DNA of 64,000 nucleotides from contig NZ_FQUM01000005.1 of the NCBI RefSeq assembly GCF_900129025.1, forward strand, positions 1-64,000, written 5' to 3'. Positions 9,301-17,120 of the stretch are shown one piece after another. The stretch's first letter is position 1. Each line of letters opens with the position of its first letter. This DNA is from Mariniphaga anaerophila (GTDB lineage: Bacteria > Bacteroidota > Bacteroidia > Bacteroidales > Prolixibacteraceae). The notes beneath the pieces were generated by a model. That model worked only from the letters and a program-made list of their open reading frames with translations. It was not told the DNA's origin and made no database searches. The translations under genes were made by a program, and so were the position numbers.

Positions 9301-9498
9301 CAGTTTAAACAAGCCGTTTCCATCAGGTTCGGTTTTTTCCTTCAACTCATTGAGCCAGCCCGGGTGGGTAAAATCGCCCGTTCCCACTACTTTTATTCCT
9401 TTTAGTCCCGCATAATAATCCAGGTATTCTGGAGTAAGCATTTTACTGGTCGCCCTCGAATAATGAGAATGTATGTGTATATCTGCTACAAATTTCAT
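6301..9498 (-). CDS. endonuclease Q-like PHP nuclease fused to UvrD-family helicase
   Basis: A 1065-residue fusion. Residues 1-240 form a PHP metal-dependent nuclease domain (DIHIHSHYSRA, GTGDFTHPGW, SNSDAHSPERLG) with the layout of endonuclease Q, which nicks DNA 5' of deaminated bases. A zinc finger follows (CNIC at 275-278, CPEC at 291-294), then a basic segment and an ITGVGVNSKKV stretch at 337-347. After a charged linker (~450-475), 478-1030 is a complete superfamily 1A helicase: Walker A AGPGTGKT (498), VDEYQDTND (671), GDANQSIYGFRGA (700), LTRSYRC (732), MTLHASKGLEF (961), YVGMTRAKK (1003). The last five residues are QLSLF, a consensus bacterial sliding-clamp-binding peptide. Inference: a one-polypeptide repair enzyme for deaminated DNA. 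No neighbour supports this directly. Confidence 0.88.
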   Translation of the reverse strand: MKFVADIHIHSHYSRATSKMLTPEYLDYYAGLKGIKVVGTGDFTHPGWLNELKEKTEPDGNGLFKLKKEYRLDSPFGNNETRFLLTAEISNIYKRGEKVRKVHNVVLAPGFEDAEKINQRLINLGGNLTSDGRPILGLDSRDLLEIVLDCNENNYFIPAHIWTPWFSMLGSKSGFDSLEECFADLSPHINTIETGLSTDPPMNWLCSFLDKVTLVSNSDAHSPERLGRNANIFNTDVSYGAITDALRTGNPEQYQGTIDMFPQEGKYHYDGHRKCNICWDPVNTLRNNYVCPECGKPVTVGVMNRVIHLSDRVNVEERPNRLPFQSIIPLKEMLAEITGVGVNSKKVDGKYMQTIQKLGRELDILLEVPLEEIKSKSSPILAEAIRRMRNREVYIQEGFDGEYGVINVFKPGEAKSFEATNSLFQEEKPLPPSKRALIDFDLKGIRNLLHQKEQIQNQDAEKDEDKAISPSENSVFNDLNPEQLAAVQHTCGPSLIVAGPGTGKTKTLTSKIAWLVGNHIALPQEILAITFTNKAAAELRERLETLLKNRLKAAEIAVSTFHAFGLSILKSFYGELGRNENFLLVDEDLKLEIIKSIQKVNRNEARKISAEISEIKKGSHLATPLFSLYETQLQKLNAFDLDDLIEKPLQLLSQNDAAAGEYRQKFRYIFVDEYQDTNDTQYQLLRLLAPDSDSNLCVVGDANQSIYGFRGADAGYIKKFAEDYPDAGVFRLTRSYRCSQTILSASSNVLNQSSDFLEGLNEGVKISISEQPTGAAEAEFIARKIEELVGGVSFFSIDSSVSGGDKSETINSLSDFAVLCRTRSQFEAVVKALCDHHIPYQESGTDAFFQREPFSAFCDMLSAFAFDSYEQAAPVFQLRKQSISKMEFDLARNKMKDSRLLPFLNFVKETHFSAEAFNPEDWNRFLHLSEKMNSADELIQFLKLGAGSDTHDKNLEAVSVMTLHASKGLEFECVFIPGCEDGLLPYNLYKKEVDEEEEKRLLYVGMTRAKKLLFLTNARSRVLRGRKFVFAKSPFLGAIQEELVQQEKSGSCQKPEEKDNQLSLF

Positions 9499-10008
9499 GA
9501 TACTGTTTGTTACTTACAAAGATGCAAAGGGCAAAGCAAAATTGTCCTTCTTTTTCTGAAAACAAACTTAAAATTATTGTTTCGCTTCGCCTTTTTCCGC
9601 GAAACTGCGTTTCTCCGCTCCCGGGTTTTCCGGGTCATTTTCGTTTCAAAAAGAATAATGGTTGAAGTTGCACCCACCAGATTATAAGCTTATTTCACTA
9701 TCATTTTCACAGAACATTCGCAAACCCGATTGAATGATTCAAATTCAGAGACTGCCAATGAAGCCATTTCATCAACAAGAAAACAGATACGCGTTCGTTT
9801 CGTTACGTTACTACTTTAGCGGGGATTCTGCTTCAAACAAAAAATCAGGAAATTCGTTTTGGGCAGCAGAAAACAAAACTGCGTTTTTTGCAGTTCAAAC
9901 ACCGGACGGCGGGAAAACCGATGAATTTACTGAACATGTTTTTTTTCAGGACATCCGATTTGAAAATTTGTTAACTTGCGAGCCAAAATAACGTAATTTA
10001 CAAAAGCT
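9499..10008. other. 510-bp stretch without a convincing gene
   Basis: Divergent region between the UvrD fusion and a small conserved gene. I see short GC-rich palindromes (CCCGG/CCGGG near 9620-9634) and runs of GTTTCG/CGAAAC, but no recognisable RNA or element. Open frames here (for example 9734-9991) show no family features and atypical composition. TAACTTGC near 9972-9979 could be part of a promoter for the gene at 10009. Confidence 0.5.
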
Positions 10009-10302
10009 ATGGCAAGCAAAAGAGATTTAAAAAAAGATATTGATTTATTGATGTCGATGGTGCTGAACGATTGTTTTTACGCCCTGGAATATAACTCAAA
10101 AGTAGATGCACAGGCCGTAATGAAAATTGCCAGCGATGTTATTGAAAAACACCGCGAATTCAGAATCAGAACCAACCACACCGACGGGAAAGACAACCCA
10201 AAATTGGTAAAAGAATACTATAAAGCGCTGGTAGCCGACTTATTAAAAACTGCAAACGAAGCTTTTGATTCGCTTTCGGAAGAAATAAAAAAAGTAGCCT
10301 AA
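10009..10302 (+). CDS. conserved small helical protein, unknown function
   Basis: A 97-residue protein with no signal peptide or membrane segment. It is predicted by eye to be all-helical and rich in Lys, Asp and Glu; it begins MASKRDLKKDIDLL and ends SEEIKKVA. I believe similar ~95-residue proteins occur across Bacteroidota, but I cannot name a family. It converges on the DUF3859-like gene with one base between stop codons. No functional clue from neighbours. Confidence 0.75.
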   Translation: MASKRDLKKDIDLLMSMVLNDCFYALEYNSKVDAQAVMKIASDVIEKHREFRIRTNHTDGKDNPKLVKEYYKALVADLLKTANEAFDSLSEEIKKVA

Positions 10303-10303
10303 A

Positions 10304-10693
10304 TTACTTTTTGACCAGTTCAAATACTTTGCGGGCAACCACTTTTCCTTTGTGATAAGTGGTTAGCTCCCAGTTACCCAATTTATCGTCCAGGGGTTCC
10401 CACACACAATCGCCCAAATAAAAACGAAAATCGTTGGTACGGACAAACTGCTCGCCTTCAAAGGGCGGCGCGGTATTTCCGTCCTCATTTTTAAATGGCG
10501 GATGCTCAATTTTAAAAGACACAGCCTCCCCTTTTCCTCCTGCAATGTGCAAAACGTAACCGAACTCTGTTCCGATTTCGGCCTCAATGCGTGTGGTAAA
10601 ATCCAATATTTTAGGAATATCGGAACTCTCCCGCTCCCATTGGGAATACTCTCCGTAACTAATCATTTTAAACACCGGTTTACGTTTCGCCAT
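10304..10693 (-). CDS. DUF3859-like small protein
   Basis: A 129-residue cytoplasmic protein. Segments such as AEIGTEFGYVLHI, FKIEHPPFK and CVWEPLDDKLGNWEL match my memory of DUF3859, a beta-rich family of unknown role. I start at the ATG before AKRKPVFK; an ATG six codons upstream (10711) is the alternative. Function not known. Confidence 0.72.
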   Translation of the reverse strand: MAKRKPVFKMISYGEYSQWERESSDIPKILDFTTRIEAEIGTEFGYVLHIAGGKGEAVSFKIEHPPFKNEDGNTAPPFEGEQFVRTNDFRFYLGDCVWEPLDDKLGNWELTTYHKGKVVARKVFELVKK

Positions 10694-10775
10694 TGTTAAA
10701 TAATATTTCAAGGTGTGAATAAAAGAATTCCTGTGAAATTTTATCTACTATTTTTATATCAATTTAGTAAGGAAG

Positions 10776-11150
10776 GTGGTTTTTATTAGAAAAAACAGCA
10801 AGTTGTTGTTTGCACTGTTCGTGCCGATATACTTTTTTATCGCACAAAATTCTCTTCAGAACAGGCATACACACATCAGTGCCCATGGCATTGTAATAAC
10901 TCACTCACACCCTGTAAATCACAACAACAGTGAGCCAATTAATGCCCACGACCACTCAAAATCAGAGATTTGCTTTTACCACCTCGTTCAATTCGGTTAT
11001 TTTGTAACAGCCCCCGAAATTCATTTCACCCCCCAGGCTCAGCCTCTTCCTGAGAATATTTTCATTCCGGAAGAAAAAGCAACCCAACAACTATTTTTCT
11101 GCCATCACCTTACGCGTGGCCCTCCTGCATTTTTAAATCCCATCGTTTAA
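10776..11150 (+). CDS. small His-rich exported or membrane protein next to TonB receptor
   Basis: A 124-residue protein with an N-terminal hydrophobic helix (LLFALFVPIYFFIAQ). It then has a His-rich region (RHTHISAHGIVITHSHP, then HNN and NAHDHS) and a C-terminal RGPPAF. Such His-rich small proteins beside TonB-dependent receptors, often ending with an RGPP/RAPP motif, recall DUF2946-like proteins linked to metal handling. It would start at GTG; AAGGAAG lies immediately upstream, too close to be a normal ribosome site, so the true start may differ by a few codons. Metal binding in the periplasm is an inference. Confidence 0.65.
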   Translation: MVFIRKNSKLLFALFVPIYFFIAQNSLQNRHTHISAHGIVITHSHPVNHNNSEPINAHDHSKSEICFYHLVQFGYFVTAPEIHFTPQAQPLPENIFIPEEKATQQLFFCHHLTRGPPAFLNPIV

Positions 11151-11156
11151 CAGGCA

Positions 11157-11186
11157 TGTAAAATCACAATTATTAGGGATTTTACA
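11157..11186. promoter_or_regulatory. palindrome upstream of TonB-dependent receptor
   Basis: TGTAAAATC, a 12-base spacer, then GATTTTACA: a perfect 9-bp inverted repeat about 96 bases before the receptor start and just after the His-rich gene stop. No T-run follows, so it is more likely an operator (for example for a metal-responsive repressor) than a terminator. The regulator is not identified. Confidence 0.45.
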
Positions 11187-11282
11187 ACTTACTACATCAA
11201 CCTACTTTTACGCCTGTAAGAAAATTCAAAAAACCAAAATTTAAACGAAAACCGAGTTTCGTTTACCAAAAACATTTACCAG

Positions 11283-13646
11283 ATGAGATTTTATGCAATT
11301 CTTAACTTATTTTTCTATTTAATTATTACAAGCAACCTAAACGCCGATGAGCCGGATAAACGGCTAAATACCGATGCGATGCTTTTTGGCGATGTAAAAT
11401 CAGGAGGCGAGCATATTCCGTTTGCTTCAATAACTATTAAAGGCACAACCATTGGCACGGCGGCAGATGCAACCGGCCATTTTAAACTTACTGACTTGCC
11501 AACGGGAATGCAAACAGTAATGGTTTCTGCGGTTGGATACAAACCTTTTTCAAAAGAGATGGAGATGAAAGCCAACAGCAGTGTTACTATTCTGGCAGAG
11601 CTGGAACCCGACAATATCGGGATTGAGCAGGTAGTGGTTTCGGCCGACAGAAATGCCAAAAGCAGAAGCAAAACCCCTACCATTGTAAACAGTATTAATC
11701 CAAAGCTATTTCAGCGTACCCAGAGTGTGACACTGAGCGACGGACTGAACTTTTCGCCCGGACTTCGCATGGAAAACAACTGTCAGAACTGTGGTTTTTC
11801 ACAGGTAAGAATGAACGGGCTGGAAGGGCCATACACGCAGATACTTATTAATTCCCGCCCGGTGTTCAGCGGGCTGGCCGGTGTTTATGGCCTCGAACTA
11901 ATCCCCGCAAATATGATTGAACGGGTGGAAGTAATCAGGGGCGGCGGCTCAGCCATGTACGGAAGCAACGCCATTGCCGGAACTGTTAACCTGATTACAA
12001 AAGATCCCATTGCCAATTCGTTTTCTGTTGCAAGCAATTACAGTTCGGTCGGAATGGGCGCCAGTCCTGCCGGAGATTTCAACCTGAACCTGAATGGTTC
12101 TTTTGTAACCGACGACTACCGCACCGGAATAACCATGTACGGGTTTTACAGGGACAGAAATCCGTACGATGCCAACGGCGACGGCTACTCCGAACTTTCT
12201 GCCATTGACAACAACACGTTGGGGGCACGCTTTTTTCAGCGCGTGGCAACCCGCGGAAAAATCACAATAGACTATTTCCATATTAATGAATTCAGAAGAG
12301 GCGGAAATAAGTTTGACCTTCCGCTTCACGAATCCGATATTACAGAAAGTGTTGATCACTCCATTAACTCCGGCTCAGCAACATTTGATTTATTGATGCG
12401 CGAAGCCGACAAACTGACTGTTTTCTTTTCGGCACAGCAGGTCGACCGGAACTCATATTACGGAGCGAACCAGGATCTTTCAGCTTATGGAGAGACAAAT
12501 GACTTTACATTTTCGTCGGGAGTACAGTACCTGCGGCAGCTTGACTATTTTATTTTTGCGCCCGCTACATTAACCGGAGGTCTGGAAATAAACGGGAGCC
12601 AGCTCCAAGACAAAAAACTTGGATATTATGATATTGAAAAGCAAGTTCATATGGAAAATACACCCGTTGCCGACCAGCACATTACTACAGAAGGCGCTTT
12701 TTTGCAATCGGAGTGGAGCAAAAAAAAATGGACAATTGCCACCGGTGTAAGATACGACCACTACCAGATTACCGATGATATCAGCTCAAATAAAAAAGTT
12801 TCGGGAGATGTTTTCAGCCCGCGTTTGAGCTTACTTTATAACCTCAGCCATGAAGTCCAGGCCAGAGTTGGTTTTGCTAAAGGTTTCCGGGCTCCGCAGA
12901 TTTTCGACGAAGATTTGCACATTGAAACATCAGAATCGAGGCAGGTACTCCACAGGAACGACCCTAACCTGAAACAGGAAACCTCCAACAGTTATACTGC
13001 CTCGCTGAGTTACACGCTTGAATCGGGAAAATGGCAATATCAATTTCTGGCCGAAGGATTTTACACCAGGCTAAGCAACCCTTTCTCTAATGAATATGGT
13101 GATAGCGATGAAAACGGAACCGTTATTTACACCCGAAAAAATGCCGAAAAAGGAGCTAAAGTACAAGGTGTGAATCTGGAATTTAACGCCTCACCATCGA
13201 ACAGGTGGCAGTTTCAGTCGGGTTTTACCATGCAAAAAAGTGAGTTTGAAGAACCGCAGGAATTTAACGAAACCCGTTTCTTCAGATCGCCCGACAGCTA
13301 TGGATACCTGAGCATGAATTACCAGCCGTCGCCGCGGCTGAACATCTCCGCAACCGGAAACTACACCGGACAAATGCTGGTCCCGTACTTTGGCCCCGCA
13401 CTTGAAGAACCTGAAGAAGGAGAGCTGAGAGAATCTCAAGCGTTTTTCGACGCCGGGCTAAAAGTTTCCTATTCCATAAAAATTACAGATTACATAAAAA
13501 TGGAATTAAATGCAGGCATGAAAAATATATTCAACTCTTACCAAAATGATTTTGATTTAGGTGCAGACCGCGACCCGGCCTATATTTACGGGCCTACCTC
13601 GCCACGTACAATCTATTTCGGACTCAGATTTGGCAGCCTCTTGTAA
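11283..13646 (+). CDS. TonB-dependent outer-membrane receptor, probably metal-related
   Basis: A 787-residue receptor. After a signal peptide (1-21) comes a carboxypeptidase-regulatory-like beta domain (~33-105), then a TonB-box region (IEQVVVSADR) and a plug domain (~125-240, GGGSAMYGSNAIAGTVNLI). A 22-strand barrel ends IYFGLRFGSLL. In the plug, CQNC (167-170) with RMNGLEGPYTQILINSRP is a conserved variant seen in a subgroup of Bacteroidota receptors. This is not a SusC protein: it is short, has no SusD partner and lacks the SusC plug signature. The His-rich neighbour upstream suggests a metal or metal complex as ligand, but the sequence does not prove this. Confidence 0.88.
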   Translation: MRFYAILNLFFYLIITSNLNADEPDKRLNTDAMLFGDVKSGGEHIPFASITIKGTTIGTAADATGHFKLTDLPTGMQTVMVSAVGYKPFSKEMEMKANSSVTILAELEPDNIGIEQVVVSADRNAKSRSKTPTIVNSINPKLFQRTQSVTLSDGLNFSPGLRMENNCQNCGFSQVRMNGLEGPYTQILINSRPVFSGLAGVYGLELIPANMIERVEVIRGGGSAMYGSNAIAGTVNLITKDPIANSFSVASNYSSVGMGASPAGDFNLNLNGSFVTDDYRTGITMYGFYRDRNPYDANGDGYSELSAIDNNTLGARFFQRVATRGKITIDYFHINEFRRGGNKFDLPLHESDITESVDHSINSGSATFDLLMREADKLTVFFSAQQVDRNSYYGANQDLSAYGETNDFTFSSGVQYLRQLDYFIFAPATLTGGLEINGSQLQDKKLGYYDIEKQVHMENTPVADQHITTEGAFLQSEWSKKKWTIATGVRYDHYQITDDISSNKKVSGDVFSPRLSLLYNLSHEVQARVGFAKGFRAPQIFDEDLHIETSESRQVLHRNDPNLKQETSNSYTASLSYTLESGKWQYQFLAEGFYTRLSNPFSNEYGDSDENGTVIYTRKNAEKGAKVQGVNLEFNASPSNRWQFQSGFTMQKSEFEEPQEFNETRFFRSPDSYGYLSMNYQPSPRLNISATGNYTGQMLVPYFGPALEEPEEGELRESQAFFDAGLKVSYSIKITDYIKMELNAGMKNIFNSYQNDFDLGADRDPAYIYGPTSPRTIYFGLRFGSLL

Positions 13647-13665
13647 ACATGCTGTACAAAACAAT

Positions 13666-13699
13666 AAAGGTTGCTTGTTAAACAGGCAACCTTTTTTTT
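13666..13699 (+). terminator. intrinsic terminator after TonB receptor
   Basis: AAAGGTTGCTTG, loop TTAAA, CAGGCAACC and eight T. An 11-bp stem with one G-T pair, 20 bases after the receptor stop. Confidence 0.88.
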
Positions 13700-13760
13700 A
13701 TTTGTAGCAGACAAAAGATTATTAATTTTGTCACGTTCTATGACTTAGATATATTTTACT

Positions 13761-14663
13761 ATGAATGAAATGGATGATCTTAAGAAAATGAAGGCCAAAG
13801 AGCGCAGAAACAACATTATTGTAATTGCTCTTGCTGCAATTCTTATTGTAGTTGGAGTACTGTATTTTCTGCAGAACAGGGAGCACCGGGGGATTGTTAG
13901 TGAGTTGAAAGCCGAAAAAGATTCCATTCAGATGGAACTGAGCGGACTTGTGGTTGGTTACGATTCGTTACAGACAGAGAACGATACCATTAACGAACAA
14001 CTGTTTGTTGCCCAGGCCAAAGTAAAAGATTTACTGATTGAAATTGAACAGACAAAGAAGGTAAGTGTCGAAAAAATAAATTCTTATCAAAAACAGGTAA
14101 CCACATTACGTAGCATTATGCGCGACTTTGTGGTGCAAATCGACTCGCTGAACCGCAGGAATCAGGAACTTCTGGCAGAAAATCTGGAAGTTAAGGAACA
14201 ATACAAACGAGCCGAAACAGAAAAACAACAACTGAGCGAAGAAAAGGAACGCCTGGAGCGCAACCTCCAAAGAGCTGCCGTTCTTCAGGTACGGGAACTG
14301 CGAGCTGAAGCGTTGAATTCGAGAAACAAGGAAACCCGTTTTGCCGGCAGGGCAAATCGCATTCGGGTTTACTTTATCATAAACGAAAATATTACCGCCC
14401 GAAGAGGAACCAAAGATATTTATGTCCGAATTATGCGGCCCGACCAGTTGCTAATGAGCAAATCGGCCGACAACCTTTTCAAATTTGAAGATTTGAGAAT
14501 TCAATATTCGGCCATGCGCGAAGTGGTTTACGAAGGACACGATTTGCCGGTTGCCATTTTCTGGGACAATTCCAACGAGCCGGAACTCATGTCGGGAACA
14601 TACACAGTCGACTTGTTTGCCGACGGCAACAACATCGGCACAACCACTTTTGAACTCAGATAA
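13761..14663 (+). CDS. membrane-anchored coiled-coil protein, unknown function
   Basis: A 300-residue protein with a charged N-terminus, one transmembrane helix (~20-37, IIVIALAAILIVVGVLYFL), a long heptad-rich coiled coil (~45-190) and a C-terminal beta-rich domain (~200-300; RIRVYFIINENITARRG, YTVDLFADG). Orientation is probably type II, with the coiled coil and beta domain in the periplasm. Similar proteins occur in Bacteroidota without assigned roles. It is a single-gene unit: terminators flank it on both sides. Confidence 0.78.
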   Translation: MNEMDDLKKMKAKERRNNIIVIALAAILIVVGVLYFLQNREHRGIVSELKAEKDSIQMELSGLVVGYDSLQTENDTINEQLFVAQAKVKDLLIEIEQTKKVSVEKINSYQKQVTTLRSIMRDFVVQIDSLNRRNQELLAENLEVKEQYKRAETEKQQLSEEKERLERNLQRAAVLQVRELRAEALNSRNKETRFAGRANRIRVYFIINENITARRGTKDIYVRIMRPDQLLMSKSADNLFKFEDLRIQYSAMREVVYEGHDLPVAIFWDNSNEPELMSGTYTVDLFADGNNIGTTTFELR

Positions 14664-14681
14664 CATCAGCCTTTCGGCAAC

Positions 14682-14721
14682 AAAAAAGGTACACCAGCAA
14701 ATAAACGGTGTACCTTTTTTT
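14682..14721. terminator. bidirectional intrinsic terminator
   Basis: AAAAAAGGTACACC, loop AGCAAATAAAC, GGTGTACCTTTTTTT. The perfect stem has an A-run on one side and a T-run on the other, so it can end both the coiled-coil gene (+) and the convergent aldo/keto reductase (-). Confidence 0.9.
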
Positions 14722-14739
14722 GGTTAATACAGCCTGAGG

Positions 14740-15690
14740 TCAGGCATGCATAAAAACAGGTTTGGTTACATTCGAAAGTTCTTTTAACCGGTTGGTTTCT
14801 TCAGCAGTAATTTCCCCAAAATCGTTCATAAATTCCAACGCTTTTAAAAACAGGGTATTCTTTCCGGGAGGCACTGCTGCGGTTATGTTTTTCGACAAGG
14901 TGAACTTCAACGCCATTTTCATAATCTCCTCATCCAAAATGGGCTTGTACCACACATTTTTGTAGAACTTCTCCTCCCCGTCGGCCAGCCGGGTTAAGGC
15001 CATCGCTTTCAATGCAAGAATACCCATGCCCCGCTTTTCTGCTTCGGCATAAACCTGCGGACCAAAATCGCCCGCGTTCCAGCAGGCAAAATTCAAGGGA
15101 AAAAGGATGGAGTCGAAATCAAAATTTTTCATGGCCAGCAGAGCCGCATCAACCGAGTGCGCAGAAAATCCCAAATGTTTCACTTTCCCCTCCTGTTTCG
15201 CTTTCACAAAAACTTGCATGGCACCGTCGGGGGCAAAAACCTTTTCTACCTCTTCCACTGAACTGAGCGCATGCAGTTGGTACAAATCAAAATGATCTGT
15301 CTGCAGCAAACGCAACGAGTTCTCCAACTCTTCCTGTGCACCTGCCGCATCTCGTTTGCCGGTTTTACATGCCAGGAAACAATTGTTCCGGTATGGTTTT
15401 AAGGCGGGACCCAGGCGTTCTTCAGCATTTCCGTAAGAAGGCGCCACATCGTAATAATTCACCCCCAACTCGTACGCTTTTGCCACCAGCTCATTGGCAA
15501 ATTCCTGCGGATTATCGTTCAGCATTATCCCTCCAAAACCGATAATCGACAGTTTTTCTCCTGTTTTGCCCAGCGTTCTTCTGGGAATCTGATAGTCAGC
15601 AGAAAAGTTATTTCCGAAGCTTCGGATAGCTGGGATGGAAAGCCCCAAAGTCCCCAGTGTACTGTTCTTAAGAAATTCTCGTCGTTCCAT
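14740..15690 (-). CDS. exported aldo/keto reductase
   Basis: A 316-residue aldo/keto reductase with a twin-arginine signal (RREFLKNSTLGTLGLSIPA). Catalytic tetrad candidates are visible: Asp in YYDVAPSYG, Tyr in SYGNAEERLG, Lys in ACKTGKRD and His in DLYQLHALSS. The NADPH site lies in the C-terminal third. Tat export of such enzymes is common in Bacteroidota, where the cofactor is inserted before export. The ATG at 15690 puts RR right behind the start as in the family; an ATG eight codons upstream (15714) is possible. Substrate unknown. Confidence 0.86.
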   Translation of the reverse strand: MERREFLKNSTLGTLGLSIPAIRSFGNNFSADYQIPRRTLGKTGEKLSIIGFGGIMLNDNPQEFANELVAKAYELGVNYYDVAPSYGNAEERLGPALKPYRNNCFLACKTGKRDAAGAQEELENSLRLLQTDHFDLYQLHALSSVEEVEKVFAPDGAMQVFVKAKQEGKVKHLGFSAHSVDAALLAMKNFDFDSILFPLNFACWNAGDFGPQVYAEAEKRGMGILALKAMALTRLADGEEKFYKNVWYKPILDEEIMKMALKFTLSKNITAAVPPGKNTLFLKALEFMNDFGEITAEETNRLKELSNVTKPVFMHA

Positions 15691-15898
15691 ATTCAACTGT
15701 TTTTTTGATTTCATTATTCAAAATCCTCAAATATATCGATATAAAAAATTCTATTTTTAAACGAACCGAAAGCCGATGCTCTTAAAACTGAGTTTGAAAA
15801 ACGCCGGGCTTATTCATCCCCTCATATTTTAGTCGCATTCCGAAAACACTCTATTGCTTTTCTTCATACGATGAAAAAGCCGTTTTGTTCAGCCAATT

Positions 15899-16978
15899 TT
15901 ACAACTCCACTTTGGACTGAAACGCCGAATCGGCAGAAAAGTCCATTACAAATTTCACCACCCCGGTGTAATCTTCAATTCCGCCTGTTACTTTATTGCT
16001 TTTCAGATACGCATCATTTACTTTGGACGCGGCCCGGTCTATTTTTTCATTGCGGAGTTCTACCCAGTGTTCCCGAATCCGGCGAAAATCTGTTTTTACC
16101 TTTTCATCCAGTTTTCCTGCAATGCCGGGAATTTGCTCTAACCGGCTTCCGTGAAACAAAAAGTAGCGAAAAATTACCAGATTAGCTGAATACCGAAGCT
16201 GTTTCGAGCTGCTTTGCGTACAAACCAGCCAGGCATAAAAATTGGCCTCGGCTTCGCTTGTTATTCCAAACTGATGGGCCTTTTCGTGCGCCAAAACAAA
16301 AGGGTATTCCACAGGCAAATTATACGGATTCACATGAACTTCGTTAAAAAACGGCCCGTAATATCCCGAAATCCCGGCCTGCGCAAAAAGCATTCCGGCG
16401 GTTATATTTTTTGCCCGCCTTTTTCCCGACGGATATTGAAGCTTCAACGCAGGCGCAATTCTTTTGTAGGATTCTTCCACTAAGGAATCAATATGTTCCT
16501 TTTTCATATTTTCGTAACCGGTCCAGTCAGCACTCAGTTTTTCCGCAAGCCCATCCAAAACAGCGACAAAAGCGTCAGTATTTGCGCGCTGTTCTGCCAA
16601 TCCAAGCCGCTGGTTAAAGTCGCTCCTGTAGTAATTAAATCCCCACAAAAAATAAAAAGCAATGTAAATTCCGGCCAAAGAATTCAGTAGTATTTTCCCC
16701 GCCGCTTTCCACGACATCCTTTTCAGAACTGCAAGCAGAAGAAGAAACAGAGGCAACAAAATCAGCAGTCCGTAAAACAAATCATCAAGAGAAAATGCAA
16801 CCCGACTGCTAATAAAAGAAAAAACAGAAGCAATTACCGGATAAATACCACGGGAGTAGTATCTCTCCACAAACGCAGGATTTCGCGCTGCTAACTCAGT
16901 CAGCAAAAAAGTAATTAATGCAAAAACAGGCGTTGCAATCCACCTCAAATTCCGTATCTTTTTATTTTGTGTAGTCAT
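15899..16978 (-). CDS. DUF3810 membrane protein with HExxH zinc-peptidase motif
   Basis: A 359-residue protein with three N-terminal hydrophobic helices (about 13-30, 45-62 and 70-88, plus a further one at ~97-115). A soluble domain follows with LAHEKAHQFGI, an HExxH zinc-binding motif, and a downstream Glu-rich helix (SEAEANFYAWL) that could give the third ligand. This matches DUF3810, a metallopeptidase-like family of unknown substrate. It begins MTTQNKKIRN. Neighbours do not suggest a role. Confidence 0.83.
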   Translation of the reverse strand: MTTQNKKIRNLRWIATPVFALITFLLTELAARNPAFVERYYSRGIYPVIASVFSFISSRVAFSLDDLFYGLLILLPLFLLLLAVLKRMSWKAAGKILLNSLAGIYIAFYFLWGFNYYRSDFNQRLGLAEQRANTDAFVAVLDGLAEKLSADWTGYENMKKEHIDSLVEESYKRIAPALKLQYPSGKRRAKNITAGMLFAQAGISGYYGPFFNEVHVNPYNLPVEYPFVLAHEKAHQFGITSEAEANFYAWLVCTQSSSKQLRYSANLVIFRYFLFHGSRLEQIPGIAGKLDEKVKTDFRRIREHWVELRNEKIDRAASKVNDAYLKSNKVTGGIEDYTGVVKFVMDFSADSAFQSKVEL

Positions 16979-17120
16979 TTATTACCAGTTTCTGCGACCT
17001 GCAATTTACAGGTAGGCGTCAAAAGAACCAATATTTCTTTTTTATTCAAAAATAGAAAACTCTAAAGCAAAAAAATTGTTCCGATAAAAACGAATAAAAA
17101 CAAATAGCTCTGCCGATGCA

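Noticed and set aside
9734-9991. 85-codon open frame in the gap before the gene at 10009
   Set aside because: No family features, no signal or membrane segment, odd composition, and no sensible start signal; treated as non-coding.
11187-11282. Possible cobalamin riboswitch before the TonB-dependent receptor
   Set aside because: The leader is short and lacks a B12-box-like sequence.
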